DNA of 25,969 nt from Chara braunii. Lineage: Eukaryota > Streptophyta > Charophyceae > Charales > Characeae. Location: positions 7,004-32,972 of the forward strand of contig BFEA01000312.1 in the NCBI GenBank assembly GCA_003427395.1, written 5' to 3'. Positions 10,557 to 18,437 of the stretch are shown one piece after another. The translations under genes and the position numbers were made by a program. Under the pieces are notes generated by a model, which did not search any database, was not told the origin of the DNA, and was given only the letters and a program-made list of their open reading frames with translations. Within the stretch, counting starts at the first letter, position 1. Each line of letters starts with the position of its first letter.

Positions 10557-11960
10557 TTATTGGGGTAGATCACCATGGAAGGACATCATGTTAGCCAGGA
10601 GATGAGCCATTTCATTGGAAGAGGGCTCTACTAATCCAGAAGGATTATGAAAAGTAGGGTTCCCTCCCAATGGAGACTCACTTGTTGATGCCTCGCTAGG
10701 ATCAGATTCTGTCAGTGTTAAGGACTGCAGAGGCAACTCAATCATGGTATAAGGGTTACTTGCCCTTCGTACTAGCTCATTAGGCAAGTCTCCAATAAGG
10801 AAATTGACATTCATATTGGCCTTTCTCTTCTTCTTAATCTTCATCTTTTCATCATGTGTAAGAGCAAGAAGTCTCGTACCTCCCGGATGTCTGGGATCCA
10901 ACTTATTCCATGAACTATCACAGACATGACCCATTGCATCTTTCTTTGTCACCCCACTCCTTACATCCTCCTCAAGAGGCTTGCAATAGGTGGTAGTATG
11001 TCCACTTTCGTCACAATCGTAGCAAGTAAAACTCCTCTTATGACACTCATCATATTTTCTTCTCTCTCTGTTTTCTCCATCACCATTTTTCCCATTCCTT
11101 TTGGTTCTGGACGAATCCCCCTTCTTACCATGTTTTTCGTTGTCATCATCATCGTCGTCATTTTCCTCACTTTCGGTCTTTTTTTTTCCCATGTCATCCA
11201 CAGCATGCGTTGCAAGCCTTGCAAGCATAAAGTTAACCATCACTTTTTGAAGAATATTCTCAGCAGTCAGATTGTTTCCACTATTCATTCCATTCTCAGT
11301 CTCCCAATCCTTGGCCAAAGTACTGATCTGATCCAGTGACCATTTCTTATGAGAGAAAATAGGTAGAGTTCTTATGATTGCAACCATTTCATCCCATCTG
11401 AGAGGATAGTGTTGAGCTTGATTAAGAACTGTTTGTCTTTCGATGTCAGTAAAATTTGTCAAAAATATATGGAATCTCTGAGTTTCATCCAAATATGGAA
11501 TTCTTCTTGTTGTCCGGATAAAGGTTTGAAGAAAAACATTGAAAGTGTCGTATTTAACTCTTCTGATGTTGAGTAAGTCCTTAGTTGTGGTTGGAACTGA
11601 ATCTTTCTATAAAAAAAAATGCAGTCTCTCCTTGACCTCTTCCCACGTAGTGGCTGCTTTCATTAGTTCATGAACGACCAGCCTTGAGTTAGTATCACAG
11701 TAAGATAGAAGATGTTTAAGCCGTTGCTTATCTGTCCAGTCATAACTCAGACCGAATAATTCATATTCATCCAGGAAATCATTAACCTGGGGTCCTCTGA
11801 AGCAGGGAATTCTCTCATCTGGCCTCTTTGCTCTTGCAATGTCTGGCCCTCCTTTTACAGTATCAACTCTTTCAACCAACTCCCGTATAACTCCAACCAG
11901 GGCCTCTTCATTGGTCTCTGCTGATGTGCTCGGTTTTTCTCGCCCTGCCATCTTGATCAT
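10557..11960 (-). pseudogene. gag: gag: capsid/nucleocapsid precursor with one zinc knuckle, interrupted by TAG
   Basis: One frame of 468 codons from ATG 11960 to the TAA at 10559-10557, broken only by TAG at 11609-11607 beside an eight-T run. The N-terminal part has the retrotransposon-gag-like segment ending WEEVKERLHFF. The C-terminal half carries an Asp/Lys/Arg-rich stretch and one CCHC zinc knuckle, CYDCDESGHTTTYC (C-X2-C-X4-H-X4-C), the nucleocapsid signature for RNA binding. The ATG lies 61 bases after ORF C, and the pol ATG is 6 bases after the gag stop. Known role: forms virus-like particles that package the element RNA. Apart from the TAG the frame looks well kept. Confidence 0.85.
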
Positions 11961-12021
11961 AGATTTTCCTAGATATCCTCTTCTCTCCCTTTGTCACTTT
12001 TGTCCTCTCCTTCCTTGCCCC

Positions 12022-12288
12022 TCAGTCTCTCACTCTTCTAGCAAGGGATACAGACTCGTTTCTTTCTTCTCTTGTCTGCTCTACCCCTTGAGAGTTTTGT
12101 ACATATAGGGTATAAGCAATAATGGATTGGGTAGTGATCAAGGGCAGTGCAATCTTTCTCAGTGTTCCAACGTAATCTTCAATCAACTCTCTCTCATCAT
12201 CCCTACTCAGTCTTCTGTCATACCCCTTTATAGTACCCCGAATCATAAAATATCGAGTCAGGTCTATAATCTCATAATCAAATTGCAT
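12022..12288 (-). CDS. ORF C, accessory family X, unknown function
   Basis: Intact 88-residue ORF from ATG 12288, last accessory ORF before gag. Its C-terminal half aligns by eye with ORF B, ORF A and ORF H: a hydrophobic segment (ALPLITTQ), then IIAYTLYV, a variable charged loop and the terminal SVSLARRV. The preceding segment RLSRDDERELIEDYV matches SLSTLDELEFLQPFL of ORF B in position and pattern, so B and C are tandem duplicates. It starts 3 bases after the stop of ORF B. No signal peptide, membrane segment or known fold is recognised. The element carries four family X members, two in the LTR and two here. Confidence 0.65.
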   Translation of the reverse strand: MQFDYEIIDLTRYFMIRGTIKGYDRRLSRDDERELIEDYVGTLRKIALPLITTQSIIAYTLYVQNSQGVEQTREERNESVSLARRVRD

Positions 12289-12291
12289 CGT

Positions 12292-12582
12292 TTACAGTCC
12301 ACTATTGATCCTTCTTGCAAGAGAGACCCGTTCCTTAAAAGTGCGATATGGTACTCTCTCAGTAGTTCCCACTTTCACCACCTTTAACAGATAGCTTATC
12401 TCAGTCTGGTCAGTGATAATTCTCAAAGCAGAATCTCTCATGCGATCTAAGAAAGGCTGTAAAAACTCAAGCTCATCCAGGGTAGAAAGACTTCTGTCAG
12501 AGATCCGAAGAGTCTCTTCTACCTTGACCACTCTACCCTCCAACACAACTCCTAGTGTCAGTTGTTCAGTCAAACTGGGCAT
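12292..12582 (-). CDS. ORF B, accessory family X, unknown function
   Basis: Intact 96-residue ORF from ATG 12582, only two bases after the stop of ORF G and three bases before ORF C. Residues about 55-93 carry the family X pattern: a helix-like segment with ALRIITDQ, then EISYLLKVV, a charged loop and RVSLARRI near the end. The N terminus is specific to this copy. The tight spacing and the shared C-terminal half with ORF C indicate tandem duplication followed by divergence. Openness on this strand, together with the clean packing between neighbours, supports translation. I recognise no known domain. Confidence 0.65.
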   Translation of the reverse strand: MPSLTEQLTLGVVLEGRVVKVEETLRISDRSLSTLDELEFLQPFLDRMRDSALRIITDQTEISYLLKVVKVGTTERVPYRTFKERVSLARRINSGL

Positions 12583-12584
12583 TG

Positions 12585-13088
12585 CTAATCATCATAAGCA
12601 ACATCTGAAAGGTAGATCTCAGGTTGGACATAATCAAGGATGTCGAATCTATATTCAAAGGTACTCAAAAGTTGGGATTTTATCATTACAGTGGAGTTTT
12701 TTTCTCTTGCTCTACTAATCTCAGCAATAGCTTCCAACAGAGGCATCCAATCTCTCCTGCCTTCAAATTCTTTAGCAATTGAGAATTCAGGATGCCTCTC
12801 AAATTGTCTTACTTCTTTCCCCGATGTTACTTTTCTCTTTAGCTTTTCAAGTCATTCCTTGGTTCTTATGAGACTAATATAAGCACCTGTCTGACACTTC
12901 AAGTAGTCATCTTCCTTTTCTAGGCCTGCTGATACATAAATTTGTACGTCCAGGCTGCTTGTACTCATGAATTTGAGCACTGGGTTGTGAAATATTATGG
13001 GCCCTCTCTCACAAGTCTCATACCTTAGGATCACAAAAGGATTATCACACCCTATCACCTCATAGAGTTTACCCCTCACAGTAGTTAT
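12585..13088 (-). pseudogene. ORF G, accessory family Y, start lost and one TGA
   Basis: A 168-codon frame that follows ORF E by 5 bases and ends 2 bases before ORF B. There is no ATG at the expected place: the codon at 13088 is ATA, followed by ACT ACT GTG, so a G-to-A change of an original ATG is likely. A TGA interrupts at 12854-12852, after which coding character continues to TAG at 12587-12585. Family Y signature: residues 47-52 DVQIYV align with DVRIYV of ORF E and DMRPYL of ORF D, and the tail keeps the aromatic RRDWMPLLEAI segment corresponding to NNWFAMIKF of ORF E. The function of the family is unknown. Confidence 0.6.
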
Positions 13089-13093
13089 CCTGG

Positions 13094-13588
13094 CTACTTA
13101 GAGTATTCTTCTTGGACTCTCTTCACTTTCCATGCAAACTTTATCATGGCAAACCAATTGTTTTTAGATAGATTGATATCAGGTAAGGGAGGGACTGGGA
13201 ATCCATCAAAGACAGTAAATCGAGTCGACCCAGTGAAGCATTTGTTCTCTCTCTCAAGCCTCTCTTTCTCTCTCAGTACTACCTCTTCAGCAAATCCCCA
13301 GCATCTCCCAAACACCGCATCAACACTTCTTTCTTTTGGAACATAGATTCTCACATCATACGCATCCAGATTTGTGAAATAGAATGTCAGTACATATAAT
13401 CGTTCCTGCTCCGATCCAATCTCGACCATCTCATACCTGACAACTTCATATGAAAATGCCTCTCTCTTGCTTAGACTATTCAACGACCTTAGGAGACATT
13501 CAACCTTCTCTTGACTTGGACCCGAACCTCTGCCAAAATTCGACTTTCTTTGTCTAATTACTTCTGCTGATATCTCTTCAGCTCCCAT
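13094..13588 (-). CDS. ORF E, accessory family Y, best-kept internal member
   Basis: Intact 164-residue ORF from ATG 13588. A GTG at 13594 is in frame but the ATG is preferred in a eukaryote. Family Y landmarks are KREAFSYEVV (41-50), a beta-like stretch with YVLTFYF, DVRIYVPK (78-85), an amphipathic Glu-rich helix (about 100-114), then FPVPPLPD (130-137) and W145. ORF D of the LTR repeats the same landmarks in the same order and spacing (KEAFRYRYV, DMRPYLKK, FPVPSPLTD, W124), which is strong internal evidence for a real protein family. The start overlaps the end of ORF F by 11 bases; ORF G follows after 5 bases. No known domain is recognised, and there is no signal peptide. Confidence 0.72.
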   Translation of the reverse strand: MGAEEISAEVIRQRKSNFGRGSGPSQEKVECLLRSLNSLSKREAFSYEVVRYEMVEIGSEQERLYVLTFYFTNLDAYDVRIYVPKERSVDAVFGRCWGFAEEVVLREKERLERENKCFTGSTRFTVFDGFPVPPLPDINLSKNNWFAMIKFAWKVKRVQEEYSK

Positions 13589-13991
13589 GACCACCGTTTA
13601 TTTTCTCCCTTGTCAATACCATGTTGATTATCGGCAGCCAGTTAGTCCCATCACAATAACTGTCAAGTATAGGCGGGATTGGAACAGTCTTGTATGTTAC
13701 CGGCATTATACCTCATTCCACTTTCTTCTTCTGCTTAATTAATTATGCCTTCTCATCATCAAGAAACTGGATTGCAATTTCCCATCACCAGTTGAAGGTC
13801 TCACCGTCATCACAGTATCCCTTCTTGACATAGGGACGGATATCATAAATATCTTCCTCCAAGAAGCGAGCCAAGACTACGTTGATGACCGAATTGCCAG
13901 AACGGTAGACCCAACAATGCTCATACTGATAGGGGAATATTCCTTTGGTAGTTACTTTTGAAAGTTCTCTCAGTGCGTCAGAAGTTAGCAT
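13578..13991 (-). pseudogene. ORF F, accessory family Y, three in-frame stops
   Basis: First ORF after the primer binding site. It starts at ATG 13991 and remains recognisable through 138 codons to TGA at 13580-13578, but is broken by TGA (13787), TAA (13745) and TGA (13715). Family Y landmarks are DIRPYVKK at residues 50-57, matching DMRPYLKK of ORF D almost exactly, and after the stops VPIPPILD followed by GTNW, matching FPVPSPLTDGTSW of ORF D. The region between them is shorter than in D and E, so a deletion is likely. Its stop codon overlaps the start of ORF E, so the original genes overlapped. Confidence 0.6.
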
Positions 13992-14307
13992 CCTTGATGA
14001 ATTCCTTAGGCTCTTGATTCTTCTTTCCCCTTCTCAGTGTTCAAGCGACATCGTAGGCTCATGAGGCATACCTGAGTTCAAGCCTGATTCTCTCCAATAA
14101 TACCAATCCGATCCAGTGTGGTACCTCACACAGGGAAAGAATGAGACACAGTTAGTTGCCGTGATTCTCAAGAGAATCGGGTTTCAAGCGAGAATAATAA
14201 AATTAGCATGAAGCTCCCAAATTTGTCAACAGTTCTCACGCCCTAATCAAAGCTCAAAGATGATGATGATGACCCAAGCTCGTTCCGGACACGAAAATTT
14301 TTTCATG
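13992..14307 (-). other. Leader between primer binding site and first accessory ORF
   Basis: No gene is seen in these 316 bases. In element orientation the sequence contains CTCAGGTATG (near 14066), a good match to a 5' splice donor, and a few short upstream ATG frames before ORF F. Packaging signals of LTR elements usually lie in this region, but nothing in the sequence marks one. Confidence 0.4.
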
Positions 14308-14325
14308 TCCCCGGCAACGGTGTCA
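14308..14325 (-). promoter_or_regulatory. Primer binding site complementary to a plant-type tRNA-Asp 3' end
   Basis: On the element strand the site reads TGACACCGTTGCCGGGGA. The 3' end of plant tRNA-Asp(GUC), as known from Athila/Tat-type elements, would require TGGCGCCGTTGCCGGGGA. Sixteen of 18 bases match and both differences are G-to-A. It lies in the correct orientation for the minus-strand gag-pol, upstream of the accessory ORFs, and four bases from the proposed LTR end. Upstream of the plus-strand CCCCGGCAACGG there is no tRNA body, so this is not a tRNA gene. Confidence 0.72.
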
Positions 14326-14517
14326 TTTTTATCGCACTTTTTTCTAGTCTGGCCAGTTAGGTCGACCAAAAAGCCAACAGACTGTCACGCAGGATTTTAT
14401 ATGTGATTGCAATAAATAAATAAATTAAATAATGCAAATTCCTTCCTATTGTGTGCGTCCGGCTTCGAGCGAGACCCTTCAATTGCGGTCTTCGCCGGTC
14501 ACCGATCGTAGAAATAT

Positions 14518-14523
14518 TTTATT
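14518..14523 (-). terminator. AATAAA polyadenylation-like signal near the LTR 3' end
   Basis: AATAAA on the element strand lies about 190 bases before the proposed LTR end, a plausible position for the R/U5 part. The rest of 14334-14783 holds A/T-rich sequence and no gene. A hexamer is weak evidence by itself in this base composition. Confidence 0.3.
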
Positions 14524-14783
14524 TTGATTCGGAACAGCGGAGAATTATGCAAGTAATAATCATAAAATTATGGGGTGCTATGCATGTTTCAATTATGTCA
14601 ATTTGATTTCGAGAACTGTGACAAAATCATCCACGATAGCAATCTTCAGATAAGAACAATGCAAGAAGCAAGACCGACTGACTCGAGCAAAGGCAAAATC
14701 AAATGAATGAGGGAAGAATGATAACACATAATAATCTCAGAAAGTACACATAAACGAGCATGATCATTACCTCTCAAGAATCC

Positions 14784-15473
14784 TCACTCATCCCTCTGGT
14801 CAGTCTCTCTCAATTTCTTTTCACTGATCTTCTCTGGTGCCGAGACCCCATGCCCACGTACAATCTGAAACTGAGGCTTCGTGACAAAATGCCACCTGTA
14901 GCCAGCAAGCTCTGAGCACGGCCATCCGAGACACATGACACGGTAATTAACCATGGAGCAAAACTCCTCCCACAAAGTAGGCAATCCGTCCACTGAAAAA
15001 ACTCCTCGTCTGAGGTAGGGATACTCGGTGGGCTCGTTCAGCGCCTCAACGTCGGTCACCGCCGGAGAGATGTACCTCTTTGTCAAACCAATCACATCCA
15101 GCCAACTCGTGCCATCAGTGAGAGGAGAAGGGACTGGAAACCTAGGATAGTCAGTATAAAGCATCAGACCGAAGCTGCGAATCAACGTAGTGCCACTCTC
15201 ATCGAGCTCCCTCTCTCTCTGCTCAAGGTATTCGGTGGCTGAAATCCAGACTGGATCGAAAAGTTCATGAATCTCCTTGCTCTTCTTCAGGTAAGGCCTC
15301 ATATCGTGGATAGTGTCATCAGCAAAACTGGTATGGACAACGAAGATTGACAGATCTCCCTGTCTGAAACCAATGGCACTAACATACCGATAACGAAATG
15401 CCTCTTTGCATGAAAACCGGTTGAGGCTGACCAGCACTGACTCACTGACCGGCGTAGATTGAACTGTGCTCAT
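14784..15473 (-). CDS. ORF D, accessory family Y, LTR-encoded, largest member
   Basis: Intact 229-residue ORF starting at ATG 15473, inside the 5' LTR. Residues 24-31 KEAFRYRY, 57-64 DMRPYLKK, a Glu/Arg-rich helix (about 80-91) and FPVPSPLTDGTSW (112-124) reproduce ORF E and the fragments F and G in order and spacing. The C-terminal about 80 residues (LWEEFCSMVNYR onward, with three Trp) are not present in E, F or G, so D is either the fuller ancestral form or a fusion. No known fold, signal peptide or membrane span is seen. Its frame is the longest undamaged accessory frame in a badly decayed element. The full-length LTR transcript would carry it before the primer binding site; the 3' LTR should hold another copy outside the window. 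Confidence 0.75.
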   Translation of the reverse strand: MSTVQSTPVSESVLVSLNRFSCKEAFRYRYVSAIGFRQGDLSIFVVHTSFADDTIHDMRPYLKKSKEIHELFDPVWISATEYLEQRERELDESGTTLIRSFGLMLYTDYPRFPVPSPLTDGTSWLDVIGLTKRYISPAVTDVEALNEPTEYPYLRRGVFSVDGLPTLWEEFCSMVNYRVMCLGWPCSELAGYRWHFVTKPQFQIVRGHGVSAPEKISEKKLRETDQRDE

Positions 15474-15549
15474 GAGTACTCTTGCCAGTGCAAACTGACC
15501 AGATGGTCCTGGAGAGCTGGTTACCTGAACTGATTGCAGAAAACTTTTT

Positions 15550-15840
15550 GTTGAAAGTTGAATGCCGACAATTGAATGCTAAGAACTGAGTGATGAAGAC
15601 TAATGTTGAAGACTGAATGCTGAAAATTAATGTTGAAGACTGATTGCTGGAGGATTAATGCTGGAAACTGATTACCGAAAAATTACTGCTGGAAACTGAT
15701 TACCGGGAAATTACTGCTGGAAAGTGATTACTGGGATATTACTGCTGGAAACTGATTACCGGGAACTGATTGCTGTCGCAAAACTGACTGCTGTTGAGAT
15801 TACTGGTTGCTGAGTCAAATGCTGATTATTTTTTGAATTG
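15550..15840. repeat. 28-bp tandem array (2 x 14) in the LTR
   Basis: Four exact-length units of 28 bp occupy 15663-15774, each of the type GGAAACTGATTACC + GGGAAATTACTGCT, with more degenerate CTGAAxACTGA-like copies on both sides. There are no spacers, so it is not a CRISPR array. It separates ORF A from ORF D. The half-unit resembles the 14-bp array near 6060-6165. Confidence 0.7.
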
Positions 15841-15981
15841 CTGATTTGTCGGTGATTACAGTGTCATAACTATTTGCCATTTATCTTCATGTCTTGCAGG
15901 TTTGCAGTATTTCTGGTAGCCACTAGTTTCCAACCTGATCCAATCTTTTTTTACTCGCTTCCTGCCCGGTGCAATTTCGTT

Positions 15982-16263
15982 TTACTTGTATTTGCAAATG
16001 GTTCTCCGTGCCTCCTCAACAGAACCCACAGATGAGATGGTTGCACATAGTCTTCCGTTCTTGTCATACAGATAGTAGGTATATTCAATTTTTGTATGGT
16101 TTCTTACGAATGTCAGCGCGTGCTCCATTATGACGGTAGTCTGGCAATTATAGTCATCGGTTGCCGTCTCCCTCCAATCCCTCGTTGAGACTTGATGCAA
16201 CGAGCATGCCACTCTAACTGTATCAATGTCCCCAATTTCTCCTTTGAGTTTTTCGCTGTTTGG
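15982..16263 (-). CDS. ORF A, accessory family X, LTR-encoded, start unclear
   Basis: Open from 16263 (after a TAA at 16266) to the stop at 15982, inside the 5' LTR. No ATG occurs before 16128, which would leave only 48 residues; the start may have been lost, may be non-ATG, or may lie in another exon. The C-terminal part shows the family X pattern: HALTFVRNHTKIEYTYYLY, then a charged loop and SVEEARRTI. ORF H just upstream has IEYVIYF and TVEQARAEV in the same spacing. The 12-bp array lies directly before it. Function unknown. Confidence 0.5.
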   Translation of the reverse strand, partial: PNSEKLKGEIGDIDTVRVACSLHQVSTRDWRETATDDYNCQTTVIMEHALTFVRNHTKIEYTYYLYDKNGRLCATISSVGSVEEARRTICKYK

Positions 16264-16312
16264 TTACTAGTTGACTGCTGCTGCTGAGATTGCCGCTCAT
16301 AAGTGTTGTTCT

Positions 16313-16513
16313 GAGTGCAGTCCCAAGTACCGTCCCGAGAACCGTTCAGTGAACAGTTTTGAGTATTGTCCCAGTACAACTCCGAGTACAGTTCTGAGCT
16401 CTGTCCCGAATAAAGTTTCGAGTACAGTTCCGTGCACTGTCCCGAAGATCGAGTCTAAACACTAATCTGAATATGGTCCCGAGTACCGAGTCTGAATCCT
16501 GATCTGAATACCG
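16313..16513. repeat. 12-bp degenerate tandem array in the LTR
   Basis: Units of the type GAGTACNGTYCC follow each other with a mostly 12-base step, for example gagtacagttct, gagctctgtccc, gaataaagtttc, gagtacagttcc and gtgcactgtccc. It fills the space between ORFs H and A. A 12-base step equals four codons, so it could once have been coding, but no frame is clean across it. Confidence 0.6.
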
Positions 16514-16605
16514 CTCAAGGCCTTGAGCTTGAGTCCTTTTATCTGAGTCAGAGTTTCAGTAACCCGAGTGCCTCGTTCGAAAACTGTCTGCTCTTTTTCT
16601 TTTCA

Positions 16606-16851
16606 CTACTCAACCTCTGCCCTTGCCTGCTCGACCGTTTCTAATCGAGAGAGAGTGCTGTGCGGTTTCCCATCAAGTCCGTGAAAGTAAATTACATATT
16701 CGATGTACTTCCTTTCCCCAACTTTCTCAACAACAAACTTTCTCTGAATCAATCTGTGTTTCTCCATGTCCTTGTATGCCTAATCCTCCCAGCCTTCCCC
16801 CTTGTCCTTGTTAGATCTGCTTTTAATCACTAGAATCTTATCCTTTTTCAT
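16606..16851 (-). pseudogene. ORF H, accessory family X, LTR-encoded, one TAG
   Basis: An 81-residue frame starting at ATG 16851 with a Lys-rich N terminus (MKKDKILVIKSRSNKDKGEG), interrupted by TAG at 16782-16780 and then running to TAG at 16608-16606. After the break it reads a Lys/Arg-rich helix and KYIEYVIYFHGLDGKPH, ending TVEQARAEVE. This matches ORF A (KIEYTYYLYDKNGR ... SVEEARRTI) column by column, so H and A are tandem duplicates. It is the most upstream family member I could find. Function unknown. Confidence 0.55.
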
Positions 16852-18437
16852 GATTCCCCAGTTACTTCGAGATTTAGACCACAACCTGAACGAGATATAC
16901 GAAGTTGGTATGCCTCGACCACTGGCCAAGGCCAAAGCGGTAAGTCACTATGCCATATGATTGGTTACAATTACCACTCACTGGATGTCTTCTGACGTCC
17001 AAGATGCTGACAGATTAACTATCAAACTTTGGCTACACACTGACTTTGTTTGAATGATGATTGAACATTAACTAAGCAGCGATCCAATTCTGGCCGAGTA
17101 CGAATTGATCACCGCACTCGACGAACAAGCCATTCTTGGGGCTATAGTTTTCATGCCTGATTCCCCCGGCGATCCCTACTTCCTCTTTATTTGATCCGCT
17201 GTCTTTCTATGAAAAGGGTTTGTTCTGCACAGTTTTTCTTCTACTTCATGGAGATAAACCATTATTCACTCACCCTTTTCGATATTTGCTCTCCCATGAC
17301 TTTCACTCGGGTCTGATCTGGTCCCCAGCCACCTGCTCGTGAGCCTACATTGTCATGTCTAGCTTACGGTCTTACATAAGCTAGCTCACCGCCAGACTAG
17401 TGGGTAGTTCTGAGTCGGCATCCGTGCAACCCTTTTTCGCCGAGGGCACACACGCTTGACAGGTCAGTTTATAGCCAGGAACAGTCCACCCCTCTCCATG
17501 GTAAGCTAACTTTGTTGTAAGGCTTGAGATTGTGCACGACACTGAGTATCACTTGAGGACATTAAGGTATCCCGTATCGCTTAGGAGACGTGATCCCACA
17601 GTCGCTCGTGCACAATAACAGGTATCCGGGCACTCAGCCCTCAGATGAGAGTCAGACTTCTAGGATTCAACTGATACAGTATTACCACCCTTTTTCTCAC
17701 GCATACAAAACTAAGAAAAGTTCTCGACTCTGTTTCTTAGTCTAATCAGCTTAGTTCGGAACTCAGTAATCCATGACCTCAGTTCATTCGTTACACAAAA
17801 GACGTTTCCGCACGTGGATGAGGTAAGACGTGCAGTGCACAACGTCTCAGTTGGGTTCCGACTTAGAACATTGCTGCTCACAGGGCGAGAGTTCAAACTA
17901 GCTTCCCACCTTTGCATAAATGAATTTTAAATAACCTAACTTATATATATATATGTGGATATATATATATATGTATCAACTCATAATAGTCTCAAATAAC
18001 CCAATCCTTCATTATGCAGTCATCGAAAACCATATTCCCACTTAATCAGTGCTTCACCAGAAAGAGAAGTGTCCCCCTACTTAGAGCTTCACATACCTCA
18101 CTGAATAAGAATCAGGGTCAGTCCCCGTCAATCAGAAACTTGACGAGTAAGTAAGCGACTTTTCTAAGCACAACGTACTTCCCTCCCATCAAGCTACAAC
18201 AAACATTTTAGATGTCTTTCAAGTTTGAGAACTTTTGCCCCTTTGTAGAAGAAGTGGACTCTGATTGACAGACCAGAGCCTTTCCGACGAGCAAAGTGAG
18301 CTCAGTGCTCGTTGAGAAGCTTGCCAGAGTCAGTTGACGACCCTTAAGCGAACGAGATAACAGAGACTTCCAAATTACTGTGATCATCCAAACGCGTTAT
18401 GGACATAAGATCCGGGCGGAAGGGAAAAGGGCTAAAC
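16852..18437 (-). other. LTR interior without a clear gene; TA-repeat block
   Basis: I see no convincing gene. A short coding-like fragment on the element strand (about 17217-17075, containing SPKNGLFVECGDQF) lacks a start. A TA-dinucleotide block at 17941-17976 could serve as a TATA element on either strand. A 68-residue ORF begins at ATG 17917 just downstream of it on the minus strand, with no family resemblance. If transcription starts here, ORFs H, A and D lie in the transcribed R part of the LTR. Confidence 0.35.

Noticed and set aside
10926-11339. 137-codon plus-strand ORF opposite gag, and similar ORFs opposite RT and integrase
   Set aside because: They are antisense shadows of the gag and pol frames, with no independent motifs.
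6255-13991. Repeat-induced point mutation (C-to-T decay) as the cause of all stops
   Set aside because: Many stops and site losses fit C:G-to-T:A changes, but the LTR pair shows many transversions and indels, so ordinary decay is sufficient.
14308-14326. tRNA-Asp gene
   Set aside because: Only the 3' 18 bases match; no D, anticodon or T arm precedes them on the plus strand.
15663-15774. CRISPR-like regular repeats
   Set aside because: Units are contiguous, with no spacers, in a eukaryotic retrotransposon.
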